A stretch of DNA of 64,000 bases from Flagellimonas marinaquae (lineage in GTDB: Bacteria; Bacteroidota; Bacteroidia; Flavobacteriales; Flavobacteriaceae), in the NCBI RefSeq assembly GCF_023716465.1, contig NZ_CP092415.1, forward strand, positions 969,501 to 1,033,500. Direction: 5' to 3'. Each line of letters opens with the position of its first letter. Within the stretch, counting starts at the first letter, position 1. Position numbers and translations under genes: made by a program. Positions 34,611-44,674 of the stretch are shown here, piece after piece. Below the pieces are notes generated by a model. That model had not been told where the DNA came from. It did not search any database and worked only from the letters and a program-made list of their open reading frames with translations.

Positions 34611-37600
34611 TAGGTGGTCTCTTCTGTAACTTTTTGGGTTTCTTCTCCGTTATGGGAAACTTGCCGGTTATCGGTGCCGTTAATAGGTTGACTATCCGCT
34701 TCCATTTCCTCCTCCTCTTGCTGCTCCCGAATGGCTCTTTCCACTTCTTCCTTGGTAACCTTTTCTCCTGTCCAAAGTTTTTTGGCAAATACTTTTACAT
34801 TGTTTCCGAAGGACAGCAACAAAGGAAGCATCAACAGCGTTAGTACCGTTGCAAAGGCAATACCGTATGCAATGGAAATGGCCATGGGTTTTAGGAATTG
34901 GGCCTGACGGCTTTTTTCGAGCAGCAAGGGTGCCAACCCGGCAATTGTGGTAACCGATGTTAAAAATATGGCCCTAAATCGGGAACGTCCTGCTTCATAG
35001 AGGGCATCGTCGAACGTCATCCCACTACGTAAGTTTATATTGAACTTACCTATTAGCACCAATCCATCGTTGACCATAATCCCAATCAATGCAATAATTC
35101 CGAGCATGGATAGTACATTTATCGGAAATCCATGGATCCAATGTCCCCAAGCAACTGCGGTTAGGCTAAAGGGTACCATAAAAATCAACAATAAGGGTTG
35201 ACTTATACTTCTGAAAGTAAAAGCTATCACGATAAATATCAAAAATATAACGATGGGGCCAACAAAGCCCAAAGATCCGATCAATTTATTGGCTTCCCTA
35301 TTCTGTCCTTCGTAGGATGGTGTTATGGATGGATACTTTGATAATATCTCTGGCAGCACTTCATTTCTAACCCATAGCATGGCATCTGTTCCACTGGTAG
35401 TCTCGGGATCGGTAAGGTCCGAGGATACTTGTATCTCTCTGCGTCCTTCAAGATGGTTGATGGCTACATCCCCTCGCTCAATAGTATAAGTGGCAATTTC
35501 TTTTAATGGGATGCGATCTCCGCTTGGTGCCAAGATCCTCATTTCGTCCAAATCGGAAATCGATGATCTATTTTCCCTGTCATAACGCACCCAAACCCTT
35601 ATCTCGTCTTGACCACGTTGAAATCGTTGTGCCTGTGCTCCAAAGAAACCGCCCCTTACTTGGTTCATCACCGTACGAAGATCAAGTCCCAACAAATAGG
35701 CATTTTCTTTTAATTGCAGTCTTATTTCTTTGATTCCAGCTGGGTCGTTGTCGGTAACATCTTTTAGGTTCGCGTTGCTCTCCATAGTTTGTTTAAGCTC
35801 TTCCTTTGCTGCTTTTAACTCTTCGATATTGTTCCCTAATAGGGAAACGGATACTGGATTTCCACCAAAATTGCCTCCCGAGCCATAAATAAGGCTTTCC
35901 ACACCGATCACTGGGCCGACCAACTCTCTAAGCCTTGTGGTAACCATATCTGACCGTATCCCATCTGGCCGTTCTTCTCCGGGCAAAAGGTTAATTTCCA
36001 ATCGAGCGGATGAGGAACCGGGGCCTAAATTTTTGATCATATTCACGAACAGCATTTTATCCATGCCCTGTAAATATGTATCGGTCAATTCCTGGTTTAC
36101 AATATGCGCTTTGTCCTGAATTAGGCTTATAATGGAATCGGTAACCTTTTCGTTGGTTCCATTGGGCATGGTCAACTGTATGGAGACTTGATCACTGGCA
36201 ATTCTAGGGAAGAATGCGGTTCGAATTATTCCTCCACTAATAGACCCCAATGTTAGAACGAGGGCCATAAAGAACAGTGCAAAGGTCAAAATCTTGTAGT
36301 CCATCATAAAACGGAGTACGGGGCTATACCAATTGTCCCGCATGTAGTTCATAAGTCTGTCCCCTATTTTATTGATCACCCTAAGTCTGGCAAAAACCCT
36401 TGAAATTGCGGTCTTGGGTTCTTTTTTATGACGATGGAGAGCCTTGGAATGTGCTAAGTGGGCAGGTAGAATAATCAATGCTTCCACAAGTGAAACTACC
36501 AATGTTAGGATAACGATCACAGAAACTTCACTAAAGAATTCCCCAATCCGACTATCCAAGAAAAGGAAAATGGAAAAGGCCAAGATTGTGGTAATTATTG
36601 CCGAGATAATTGGCGGAATCACCTCCATGGTTCCATCCAGTGCGGCTTTTACCGGCGATTTGCCATCTTCGTAATGTTGATATATATTTTCCGCGATTAC
36701 AATACCATCATCCACCAAGATACCGATAACAATGATCATCCCGAACAAAGAGAGCACGTTGATGGTAACATTGAACATGGGTGCAAAGACAAACATTCCT
36801 AGAAATGCAATGGGAAGCCCGAATGCAACCCAAAATGCCAATCTGGTGTTCAAGAAAAGTGACAAAAAGACCAAGACCAAAAGCATCCCAACAATAGCAT
36901 TTTCCGTTAACAATTGGGTACGCTGTGTCAATGTGGTGGATCTATCATCGATTACATTAAGCTCAACATTGGTGTATTTTTCGTTGAAATCCTGGATATA
37001 CTGCCTTACATTTTCGGCAGAGCCCATTAAATCTTCTGTATTGGTACTTGTAATCGTAATGTTAACCGCCAGTTCCCCATTAAAATAAGATGCATTGGGT
37101 GTCTCGGAAAATCTATCCCGAATAATAGCGACATCTTTTAAGCGGATTGCACGACCGGCCGCATCTCCCCTTACAACTATATTGGAAAGCTCATCTCCAT
37201 AGTAGGATCTGTTGTTTGCCCTTATCAGATATTCTTCGGTAACGGTCTTTATATTACCCCCGGTTACCAAAATATTGGCATTGGCCACTGCCTGTGCCAC
37301 TTCGGCAAAGGAAAGGTTGTAGGCCAATAGACTATTCTCATCTACGGCGATTTCTATTTCTTCATCCGGATAACCTGCTATTGAAATTTGGGAAATGCCA
37401 TCGATTGCCCTAAGATCGTTCTCTATTTGGCGACCAATTTGCTTTAGTGTGGCCAGCGGTATATCCTTCCCACTCACTGCAAAACTGATAGTGGGCCTTA
37501 CGGGTTCTTGCTTGGCAACTATCAATGGTTCCATTCCGGTGGGAAAGGTAGGAACCCTGTCCACAGCATTTTTTACTTCCAACAGCATAAAATCGACATT

Positions 37601-37900
37601 CCTTTCCTTCTCGATTTCCACATTGATGGTACCACTGTTTTCCCTTGATGTGGAAGTAACGCGCTCAACTCCCTCGAGTCCTTTTAGGTTATCCTCGATC
37701 TTTAGTACGATACCTTCTTCGACCTCTTGGGGAGATGCCCCAGGGTAGGCAATGGAAATGGTGATATTACGAGCTTCGTTTAGTGGAAAAAAGGAAGATT
37801 TTAGCGAAAGTATCCCCACTGCCCCAAAAACAAAAAATGCCAAAATAAAGACATTTACTGCCATGTGGTATTTTATAAAATACGAGATCAGTTTTCTCAT
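34610..37900 (-). CDS. RND-family efflux pump, inner-membrane transporter
   Basis: A 1096-residue protein of the AcrB/hydrophobe-amphiphile type. It has a first helix near 12-30, the periplasmic head (FFPLNEARNITISIAYPGASPQEVEEG), a block of helices near 335-540 containing GILVDDGIVIAEN with the Asp pair of the proton relay, a second head, and the C-terminal helix block. The C-terminal 70 residues are highly charged and glutamate-rich, longer than in AcrB. It lies between its adaptor (12 nt upstream) and TolC. The substrate range is unknown. Confidence 0.95.
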   Translation of the reverse strand: MRKLISYFIKYHMAVNVFILAFFVFGAVGILSLKSSFFPLNEARNITISIAYPGASPQEVEEGIVLKIEDNLKGLEGVERVTSTSRENSGTINVEIEKERNVDFMLLEVKNAVDRVPTFPTGMEPLIVAKQEPVRPTISFAVSGKDIPLATLKQIGRQIENDLRAIDGISQISIAGYPDEEIEIAVDENSLLAYNLSFAEVAQAVANANILVTGGNIKTVTEEYLIRANNRSYYGDELSNIVVRGDAAGRAIRLKDVAIIRDRFSETPNASYFNGELAVNITITSTNTEDLMGSAENVRQYIQDFNEKYTNVELNVIDDRSTTLTQRTQLLTENAIVGMLLVLVFLSLFLNTRLAFWVAFGLPIAFLGMFVFAPMFNVTINVLSLFGMIIVIGILVDDGIVIAENIYQHYEDGKSPVKAALDGTMEVIPPIISAIITTILAFSIFLFLDSRIGEFFSEVSVIVILTLVVSLVEALIILPAHLAHSKALHRHKKEPKTAISRVFARLRVINKIGDRLMNYMRDNWYSPVLRFMMDYKILTFALFFMALVLTLGSISGGIIRTAFFPRIASDQVSIQLTMPNGTNEKVTDSIISLIQDKAHIVNQELTDTYLQGMDKMLFVNMIKNLGPGSSSARLEINLLPGEERPDGIRSDMVTTRLRELVGPVIGVESLIYGSGGNFGGNPVSVSLLGNNIEELKAAKEELKQTMESNANLKDVTDNDPAGIKEIRLQLKENAYLLGLDLRTVMNQVRGGFFGAQAQRFQRGQDEIRVWVRYDRENRSSISDLDEMRILAPSGDRIPLKEIATYTIERGDVAINHLEGRREIQVSSDLTDPETTSGTDAMLWVRNEVLPEILSKYPSITPSYEGQNREANKLIGSLGFVGPIVIFLIFIVIAFTFRSISQPLLLIFMVPFSLTAVAWGHWIHGFPINVLSMLGIIALIGIMVNDGLVLIGKFNINLRSGMTFDDALYEAGRSRFRAIFLTSVTTIAGLAPLLLEKSRQAQFLKPMAISIAYGIAFATVLTLLMLPLLLSFGNNVKVFAKKLWTGEKVTKEEVERAIREQQEEEEMEADSQPINGTDNRQVSHNGEETQKVTEETT

Positions 37901-37912
37901 GGCCGCGGAGGT

Positions 37913-39034
37913 TTAGGATTTATTTTCGTCGAATACTTTTACCAACATGCCTGCATAAGCCCCTGTCATTGGTCTGGAAACGATAACTTCTCCATCGGGA
38001 ACGTTCTTTAGCACAACGGTCTTATCTGTAAAAAAAATGGGACTTACATCCATAAGGTCAAGGATGGAGTCTTTTACCACAAAAATTTGATTGTTTTCCA
38101 ATAGTAATGACCGATCGATCTCTATGGCATCGGTTTCTTCTTTGGCCTCTAAATTGGCCTCGAGATATTGACCTTCTTTTAAATTATCCCCGCGCACCTC
38201 GATATACACTGTTATGGTTTGTGAATTTTGGTCTACCCTACCATTAACCCGGGTCACTTCGCCAACAAAAGATTTGGTTTTTTCCAAATTGGTCAGATTT
38301 ACCTTTTTCCCCACTTTAAGGAAATCCCCATAGGTTTTGCTCACGGATACTTCTAGCTCATACAATCCTGTATCGATAAACTCCCCTAACTTTTGCCCGG
38401 ACCTTATCAAGGTACCCTCAGTAACCAAGGCTTCGGTCAAAATGCCATTAAAGGGTGCCGTAATGGTATACTTGGACAAACGTTGTTCCAGATTCTTAAC
38501 GTTATAATATGTAGTAATGATCTCCCTTCCGGTTATAAAGAACTTTTCCTTTTCCGAATCCAAGCTGGGCAATTCGGGCGTGGTTTTGTCCAAATCGAAA
38601 CTATTTAAGTACTGCTGCCATTTTGGATAAATCTCAGGATAATCCAATCTAAGGTCAGGCATAATTGAAGTGAGCAAGTTGTACAGGTTACTTTTGGCAG
38701 ATTGCACCGTGGCGTAGTACTCGTTCGCATCTATTCTGATCAAGGTCTGTCCGGCAGTGTAAGGTTGCCCTGTTCGAAACAATTTGCTCCCTGGCCTAAA
38801 TACTCCTTGGACCTCTGAATAGAGTTCCACTCGCTTTTTTGCCTTAAGATTACCATTGGCGGGCACTTGGATAGGTACCGTGGTGTTTTTTATGGTATCT
38901 ACAAATACGGTTTTAACCACTTTTTGGGAGGGTGGTCTTTTATTATCTTTTCCACCCGCAATTAGGCCTGCAAAATATAGTGAAGCAAAAATAATTATGC
39001 CTCCAGCAACTGCTGATATGATGAGCTTTCGCAT
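37913..39034 (-). CDS. RND efflux periplasmic adaptor
   Basis: A 373-residue membrane-fusion protein with an N-terminal anchor (about 6-24), a lipoyl-type segment near 57-75 and 190-215 (ITAPFNGILTEALVTEGTLIRSG), a short helical hairpin and a beta-barrel domain. It is the first gene of the adaptor-pump-TolC-CPXCG operon and links the pump to the outer-membrane channel. Confidence 0.92.
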   Translation of the reverse strand: MRKLIISAVAGGIIIFASLYFAGLIAGGKDNKRPPSQKVVKTVFVDTIKNTTVPIQVPANGNLKAKKRVELYSEVQGVFRPGSKLFRTGQPYTAGQTLIRIDANEYYATVQSAKSNLYNLLTSIMPDLRLDYPEIYPKWQQYLNSFDLDKTTPELPSLDSEKEKFFITGREIITTYYNVKNLEQRLSKYTITAPFNGILTEALVTEGTLIRSGQKLGEFIDTGLYELEVSVSKTYGDFLKVGKKVNLTNLEKTKSFVGEVTRVNGRVDQNSQTITVYIEVRGDNLKEGQYLEANLEAKEETDAIEIDRSLLLENNQIFVVKDSILDLMDVSPIFFTDKTVVLKNVPDGEVIVSRPMTGAYAGMLVKVFDENKS

Positions 39035-39126
39035 GTGTTAGTTGGTTTAAGCCTTGCAAATCTATCGCCTACATCTTTTACATTGGTTAAATATTTCATA
39101 AAATCTCTTAAAAAACTGAGATAATA

Positions 39127-39154
39127 AAAAAAGGGGATACAAAACTGTATCCCC
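39127..39154 (-). terminator. Terminator of the leucine-rich-repeat gene
   Basis: GGGGATACA (39133-39141) pairs with TGTATCCCC (39146-39154) around a 4-nt loop. On the minus strand the stem is followed by a T-run. It separates the LRR gene from the efflux operon. Confidence 0.88.
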
Positions 39155-39183
39155 AAACCAAACAAACTAAAGTAATAATTTAA

Positions 39184-40071
39184 CTACTCATTTTCGTCAT
39201 CATCCTCAAACTTGGTATCTGCCATTCGAGTACGCTCAAATTGTAGATCGTTAAATTTGGGATTCAATGTTTTATCATCCGTGTCAAAAACCAGGAATTG
39301 TTTTGTGTCCATTGCTCGGAGCACATTAAAGGATTTGAACTGATTGTTCTGGAGCTGCAATATCTCAAGACTTGCCAATTGTCCAAACTCTGCTGGGATT
39401 TCTCCTCCCAATCTATTGTTGGACAACACCAATTCCTTCAGTTTGCCCAAATTTCCGATTTCCGCCGGTATTTGACCTTCCAACATGTTTTCGAAAAGCC
39501 CCAATGCCTCTAATTTGGAAAGCTGACCAATTGATCTTGGGATGGCTCCTTTTAAATTGTTACTGGATAGATTAAGCTCTTTCAAATTTTCAAGTTCACC
39601 AAAGCCTTCCGGAATTGGTCCGCTCAAGAAATTGTTGAACATGGAAAAGACTTCCATTTCCTTGAATTTTCCTACTTCTGAGGGAATTTCACCCTTGATT
39701 CGATTCATTTCCAAACGAAAAACCTTAAGTTTTTCAAGTTTAACAATATCCGATGGAAGTATGCCGGTAATTTGGTTAAACGCCAAATTTAAGGTGTGCA
39801 GGTGCTTTAATTTACCAATGCTTTCTGGTAACACCCCTTTTAAATTGTTCATAAAAAGGGTCAGGCCCACAACCTTCCCGTCCTTTACCTCCACACCTTT
39901 CCAAGTGTCGACAGGCGCATCTAAATCCCATGGAGCATTCCACTCCTTTCCATTGGTGCTATTATATAGATCCACCAAAGCGGCTTTTTCGGACTTGGAA
40001 ACTTGTCCGCTGGCCAGCGAAATGGCCGAGCAAAACATTAAACAAAAGAAAAAAATGGCTGATCGAATCAT
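39184..40071 (-). CDS. Exported leucine-rich-repeat protein, plant-type repeats
   Basis: A 295-residue protein with a signal peptide (about 1-22), an N-terminal cap resembling LRRNT (LVDLYNSTNGKEWN, then a W-containing loop) and about eight 24-residue repeats of the form LxxLxxLxLxxNxLxGxIPxx. Repeats with GxIP are the plant-specific LRR class. The C-terminal 35 residues are acidic (ending DDDENE). It has no C-terminal T9SS sorting signal that I can see. It is probably a periplasmic or surface protein-binding module; the partner is unknown. Confidence 0.85.
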   Translation of the reverse strand: MIRSAIFFFCLMFCSAISLASGQVSKSEKAALVDLYNSTNGKEWNAPWDLDAPVDTWKGVEVKDGKVVGLTLFMNNLKGVLPESIGKLKHLHTLNLAFNQITGILPSDIVKLEKLKVFRLEMNRIKGEIPSEVGKFKEMEVFSMFNNFLSGPIPEGFGELENLKELNLSSNNLKGAIPRSIGQLSKLEALGLFENMLEGQIPAEIGNLGKLKELVLSNNRLGGEIPAEFGQLASLEILQLQNNQFKSFNVLRAMDTKQFLVFDTDDKTLNPKFNDLQFERTRMADTKFEDDDENE

Positions 40072-40208
40072 TGAATACTTATTTTCTTGTAGGGAATTTA
40101 CTTACAAAGTAAGAAAAAGAAGAATTACCCTACAAATATAATCGACGAATACACGCTTTATTGTTGTGTATCAGTAAAAAAACGATGTGAAAATGTAGGA
40201 TTACTTCC

Positions 40209-42122
40209 CTAATCCAGTGATTCCAGCTCGTGAGAAATGTTTTCCCAATCCTCCATTAAAGATTCCAGGTCTTTCTTTTTACCCTCATACGAATCAAAAA
40301 AATTGGGCTTTGCTATGGTAGCATCATAATCCATGAGAAGCTCGTGGTCTATATTGGCAATCTCCTTTTCCAATTGGGAGATTTTCTTTTCGACACCGCT
40401 CAATTTATTTTTAAGGGATTTTTGTTTTTTCTGAGTTTGATAATCGTTTTCCTTAGGTTTTTCCTGAAGTTTCTCGATTTTTTTCTTTTCACCTTTTTCA
40501 ACGCTTCGGAAATCATCCATTTTTCGTTGCTCCAAATAAAAATCAATATCTCCGAGATACTCCTTTATGTTGCCTTCTTTAAACTCGTAAACCCTATCTG
40601 TTAACCCTTGAAGAAAGTCACGGTCATGGGAAACCAAGATCAAAGTACCCTCAAAATTCTGAAGTGCCTGTTTTAAAACATTTTTGGATTTAATGTCCAG
40701 GTGGTTGGTAGGTTCGTCCATTACCAACACATTAAAGGGCTGGAGCAACATCTTTGCCAGGGCCAAACGGTTCCGCTCTCCCCCTGAAAGTACTTTAACA
40801 TACTTCTCCACATCATCCCCCCTGAACAAAAAAGAGCCCAAAATATCACGGACCTTGCTTCGGTTGGTCTCATTGGCCGCATCGATCATGGTGTCCAGTA
40901 CGGTTTTATTGCCCTCCAGATATTCGGCTTGATTCTGTGCAAAATAGCCCAATTGCACATTATGACCCATTTTTAGATGACCTTGATAATCCAGTTCGCC
41001 AACCATAATTTTGGCCAATGTGGTCTTGCCTTGACCATTTTGACCCACGAAGGCCGTTTTACTTCCGCGCTCTACCAATAAATCTATTCCCTCCAATACT
41101 TTTTTGGGGCCATAACTTTTGCCAATTCCGTCCAATTCTGCTACAACTTTTCCAGGGTTCACGGAAACCGGAAATCTAAGGTTCATTACGCTGTTGTCCT
41201 CTTCATCCACCTCTATACGATCCATTTTATCCAACTTTTTGATCAGGGATTGCGCCATAGAGGCCTTACTGGATTTTGCCCTGAACTTCTCGATCAAGCG
41301 TTCGGTCTGCTGAATTTGTTTTTCTTGGTTTTTTTGGGCACTCAGCTGCTGTTCTTTTATTTCTTTCCGATGCACCAAGAATTGTGTGTATGGTTTATTG
41401 TAATCGTAGATTCGTCCAAGAGAGATCTCAATGGTCCTGTTAGTGACATTGTCCAAGAACATTTTATCGTGCGAAACAATTACGACGGCTCCGGCAAAAT
41501 TGCGTAGAAACTGTTCCAACCAAATAATGGATTCGATATCCAAGTGGTTGGTAGGCTCATCGAGCAGAAGCACATCGTTGCTCTGCAATAAAAGTTTGGC
41601 CAATTCTATGCGCATGCGCCATCCACCGGAAAAAGTGTCCGTTAATTTATTAAAGTCCTCCCTTTTAAATCCCAAGCCGAGTAGCACCTTTTCGGTATCG
41701 CCCTGGTAATTATAGCCTCCCAAAATTTCATATCGATGAGTAACATCGGTAAGATCCACCATAAGTTGATGGTAACTTTCGCTTTCGTAATCGGTACGTT
41801 CTGCCAATGCTGTATTGATCTCGTCCAGCCTAAGTTCCAAAGCCTTGATTTCCGCAAATGCTTGATGCGACTCTTCCAACACCGTCCTACCTTCTTCAAA
41901 GTCGATGTCCTGCTTTAAAAAACCTATCTTCACGTCCTTCTCGGTAGCAATGGTGCCCTCGTCCAAAGGCATTTCCTTGGCCAATAGTTTTAGCATTGTG
42001 GATTTCCCCGCTCCATTCTTTCCGATAAGTCCAACCCTGTCGCCCCCGTTAAGACGAAAGGATATTTCCTCGAACAGATATTCTCCTCCAAAAGCTACAG
42101 ATAGGTTATGAATATTTAGCAT
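40209..42122 (-). CDS. ABC-F family ATPase
   Basis: A 637-residue soluble protein with two ABC ATPase domains and no membrane part, the ABC-F type that acts on ribosomes. Walker A GKNGAGKST lies near 37-45 and GQNGQGKTT near 360. The signatures are LSGGERNRLAL and FSGGWRMRIEL, and each half ends with DEPTNHLD. The linker is charged, and a C-terminal coiled coil (about 540-637) resembles the Uup/YdiF class. The neighbouring DUF983 gene is divergent. Confidence 0.93.
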   Translation of the reverse strand: MLNIHNLSVAFGGEYLFEEISFRLNGGDRVGLIGKNGAGKSTMLKLLAKEMPLDEGTIATEKDVKIGFLKQDIDFEEGRTVLEESHQAFAEIKALELRLDEINTALAERTDYESESYHQLMVDLTDVTHRYEILGGYNYQGDTEKVLLGLGFKREDFNKLTDTFSGGWRMRIELAKLLLQSNDVLLLDEPTNHLDIESIIWLEQFLRNFAGAVVIVSHDKMFLDNVTNRTIEISLGRIYDYNKPYTQFLVHRKEIKEQQLSAQKNQEKQIQQTERLIEKFRAKSSKASMAQSLIKKLDKMDRIEVDEEDNSVMNLRFPVSVNPGKVVAELDGIGKSYGPKKVLEGIDLLVERGSKTAFVGQNGQGKTTLAKIMVGELDYQGHLKMGHNVQLGYFAQNQAEYLEGNKTVLDTMIDAANETNRSKVRDILGSFLFRGDDVEKYVKVLSGGERNRLALAKMLLQPFNVLVMDEPTNHLDIKSKNVLKQALQNFEGTLILVSHDRDFLQGLTDRVYEFKEGNIKEYLGDIDFYLEQRKMDDFRSVEKGEKKKIEKLQEKPKENDYQTQKKQKSLKNKLSGVEKKISQLEKEIANIDHELLMDYDATIAKPNFFDSYEGKKKDLESLMEDWENISHELESLD

Positions 42123-42164
42123 TTATATGTGACCTTGATTACATTTAATTATTTGGTGAATGTG

Positions 42165-42172
42165 TACTTTTG
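42165..42172 (+). promoter_or_regulatory. -7 promoter element of the DUF983 gene
   Basis: TACTTTTG matches the Bacteroidota -7 consensus TAnnTTTG and lies 16 nt before the ATG at 42189. It shows that transcription begins after the in-frame ATG at 42129, which therefore cannot be the true start. Confidence 0.6.
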
Positions 42173-42188
42173 CGCAAAAGCCTTGCAA

Positions 42189-42587
42189 ATGTTAAAAAAA
42201 GGAACCAAAATGTACAGCATTTTAACAGGAAACTGCCCAAGATGCCACGAAGAAAGTATGTATGAGAATTCCAACCCTTATGCATTGTCCAAAATTTTTA
42301 GCATGAACGATAGATGTTCGCATTGCGGTTTAAAATACAAGATCGAGCCTTCCTTTTTTTATGGGGCCATGTACGTGAGCTATGCGGTCGGTGTTGCCTT
42401 TGCAGTGGCAGCTTTTGTAGTTTCTTTCCTATTTTTAGGTACATCCTTGGTAACAACCTTTATCTCCATTGTTGGCACCTTGATCGTTTTTATGCCACTT
42501 ATTCTAAGGCTATCCAGAAATATTTGGATCAACTTTTTTGTAAAATACGACCCGACCGCTGTTAAAAATCACGAAGTGGTAAAGTAG
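42189..42587 (+). CDS. DUF983 family membrane protein
   Basis: A 132-residue protein with an N-terminal zinc-ribbon-like region holding four cysteines (GNCPRC and DRCSHCG) and two membrane helices (about 62-85 and 88-110). This is the standard DUF983 layout, of unknown function. The ATG at 42189 is chosen because a promoter element lies at 42165-42172 and the extra 20 codons from 42129 look non-coding. It overlaps the end of the convergent oxidoreductase gene by 19 nt. Confidence 0.88.
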   Translation: MLKKGTKMYSILTGNCPRCHEESMYENSNPYALSKIFSMNDRCSHCGLKYKIEPSFFYGAMYVSYAVGVAFAVAAFVVSFLFLGTSLVTTFISIVGTLIVFMPLILRLSRNIWINFFVKYDPTAVKNHEVVK

Positions 42588-43630
42588 TATTTTTTAGTAA
42601 ATCTTTGCACATCCATTTCTGGATCAAGCTCTGATTGTTTTTCAATATGATCAAATAATTGATTGGAGGCATAGGGCCCGATGAGCACTCCCCTGGAACC
42701 AAATCCGTTCAACACATACATATTTTGATGTTCCGGGTGCCTTCCGACCAATGGCCTGCGGTCTACAACAGTGGGGCGAATACCCGCAACATGATCCACA
42801 ATTTTAAAATCGCATTTTAAGAAGGTTTCCAGTTTTTCCAAAAGCTCTTTTTTGGACTCCTCGGTGGGTGCATTGGTCTTATCTTTCCACTTATAAGTAG
42901 CCCCTACCAAATAGTGATCACTATCCATTGGGATGGTAAACACGGAAGACTTGATTACATTTTCCTCCTTGAACTCAGGGGCATGTACGATCAACAGTTC
43001 CCCCTTTGTGCCATTAAGGGGCAAATATCCAAAATACGGGTTTTGCTTGAGCCCATATCCGCAGGCAAAAACAATGTTTTTGGCTACAGTGGACTTATAT
43101 TTTATGCTTTCTTCCGATACAAGCAACTCATCAAAATCAAAAGATTCCTCCAATAGCGAATCCGATTTTTTAAGATGATATTTATAGTTGCGAACCAAAG
43201 AACCCGTATCGATCCTACCTGTAAATTTAACTTCTCCAAAACCATAAGGTGCATCGATGGCAGGGTTGACATTGGCAATGATCTTATTGGATAGAAAATG
43301 CCCTAAATTGGGACGGTCCGCCGCCTCAAACCAGAGGTTCTGCTCTTCAATGGAAGCAAATTTCCGCAATACGGGAAGCTCATAATCCAGTTTTACGCCC
43401 AATTTTTCTTCCAAGTCCCGATAGAATGGCTTTGCCATTTCCAGTTGATGCTTTGCCTTCCATGCCATGGTAAACCGTTTAAGGATTATCGGGTTGTACA
43501 ATCCTCCCGCAACTTGGGATGCCCTCTGGGACTCATCGGTGATCACGGTAAAGGTTTTGCCTTCCTTTTCCAATACTTCGCAAAAAGAAATGCCCGCCAA
43601 ACCCAAACCTACTATTATATAATCCAGCAT
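42569..43630 (-). CDS. FAD-dependent oxidoreductase (DAO family)
   Basis: A 353-residue flavoenzyme of the D-amino-acid oxidase/glycine oxidase fold. It opens with the dinucleotide-binding motif IIVGLGLAG at residues 5-13, has GGLYNP near 42 where the flavin contacts lie, and a C-terminal YVLNGFGSRG segment typical of DAO proteins. The sequence is closest in pattern to the oxidase half of the tRNA-modifying MnmC and related FAD proteins. The substrate is unknown. Its 3' end overlaps the convergent DUF983 gene. Confidence 0.85.
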   Translation of the reverse strand: MLDYIIVGLGLAGISFCEVLEKEGKTFTVITDESQRASQVAGGLYNPIILKRFTMAWKAKHQLEMAKPFYRDLEEKLGVKLDYELPVLRKFASIEEQNLWFEAADRPNLGHFLSNKIIANVNPAIDAPYGFGEVKFTGRIDTGSLVRNYKYHLKKSDSLLEESFDFDELLVSEESIKYKSTVAKNIVFACGYGLKQNPYFGYLPLNGTKGELLIVHAPEFKEENVIKSSVFTIPMDSDHYLVGATYKWKDKTNAPTEESKKELLEKLETFLKCDFKIVDHVAGIRPTVVDRRPLVGRHPEHQNMYVLNGFGSRGVLIGPYASNQLFDHIEKQSELDPEMDVQRFTKKYYFTTS

Positions 43631-43683
43631 ACTGCAAAATTAGGCATATAGGTGATCATACCACAATTCATGCCCAAGTATAA

Positions 43684-43714
43684 AACAAAAAAAACGCCGC
43701 ACTTAGTGCGGCGT
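43684..43714 (-). terminator. Terminator of the gldKLMN operon
   Basis: ACGCCGCAC (43694-43702) and GTGCGGCGT (43706-43714) pair perfectly around a 3-nt loop, and a run of T follows on the minus strand. It lies about 30 nt past the gldN stop. Confidence 0.9.
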
Positions 43715-43745
43715 CCTGTTCTATTGAATTGGAAATATTATTCGG

Positions 43746-44648
43746 CTAGTAAGCCCACATATCTTGTTCCCTGTCCCGAATGCCTTCTTTTATTCTTTGG
43801 CCTTCCAAGAGCTGGAACAGTGCATTATCGAATATGTAATCGCTGATTTTACGATCTTCGTGAACATTTTCCTCTTGGTAGATGACACCATTGAATCGAC
43901 GCGCGTTCAACAACATATCAAAGGAAAGGGGTCTTGCCGAATTTCGTTGGTTGTACACTTTGGCTTCGTGCAAAATTTGCCTGGCCGCAGGGTACCATAC
44001 CCAAAACAACTCTACTTTGTTCTGTCCCGGATCTACAGACTCATCATCTATAAAGTTTACGTCCGGGGCAACTGGGGCTATTCCCAATAAGCGATACTTA
44101 AGCTCACCTTGGCGTTTATCGAAATACCAGATTCCTTTTATGCGATACTCCTCGATATCGGCTGCGGTCAAATCCCTTTTGTTTATAAACTCGGGGGAAA
44201 CTGCCTCACCGGCATTTACCTGCTCGTATCCAAGGTCTGTGGTATCTACCTTGCTCAAAGTGGCTCCAAGGTCTTCCAACTTTCTTTTTTCAGTAAAGTA
44301 GGAGTCTGTATAAATCTCGGTAAGATTTCCATTTCTGATATTTTTCATCAAAACGTGGTACAGTGACCTTCTGTCCTTTCCGATATCTATGGTATCGGTC
44401 GGGTAATATAATGGAAAGTTAACTCTCTCGTCAAGATCAATGATTTCCCATACGGTCTTGGACCAAAGGATATCCCTATCGTCCACATAACCATATTCCA
44501 AAGGCTCATCGTTGTCCTGCTCGATCTGAGCTTGGGTTTTCTTACCTATATCCTCTGGCATCTTGGCGTTCAAAATATTTGCCTGCGCCATGATCGATAC
44601 CGGCAATATGCCCAACAATCCAATTAATAATGCGTTCTTCCAATTCAT
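43746..44648 (-). CDS. gldN: Gliding motility / T9SS protein GldN
   Basis: A 300-residue periplasmic protein with a signal peptide (about 1-22) that forms a ring with GldK at the outer membrane in the type IX secretion system. GldN-type sequence includes ILWSKTVWEIIDLDERVNFPL, IKGIWYFDKRQGELKYRLL and a tail of ENVHEDRKISDYIFDN. It is the last gene of gldKLMN, 26 nt after gldM. Confidence 0.95.
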   Translation of the reverse strand: MNWKNALLIGLLGILPVSIMAQANILNAKMPEDIGKKTQAQIEQDNDEPLEYGYVDDRDILWSKTVWEIIDLDERVNFPLYYPTDTIDIGKDRRSLYHVLMKNIRNGNLTEIYTDSYFTEKRKLEDLGATLSKVDTTDLGYEQVNAGEAVSPEFINKRDLTAADIEEYRIKGIWYFDKRQGELKYRLLGIAPVAPDVNFIDDESVDPGQNKVELFWVWYPAARQILHEAKVYNQRNSARPLSFDMLLNARRFNGVIYQEENVHEDRKISDYIFDNALFQLLEGQRIKEGIRDREQDMWAY

Positions 44649-44674
44649 GATAACTTGTATACTTTTTATACTTC

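Noticed and set aside
42129..42188. Upstream ATG for the DUF983 protein giving 20 more residues
   Set aside because: A -7 element lies between this ATG and the one at 42189, and the extra residues do not resemble the family.
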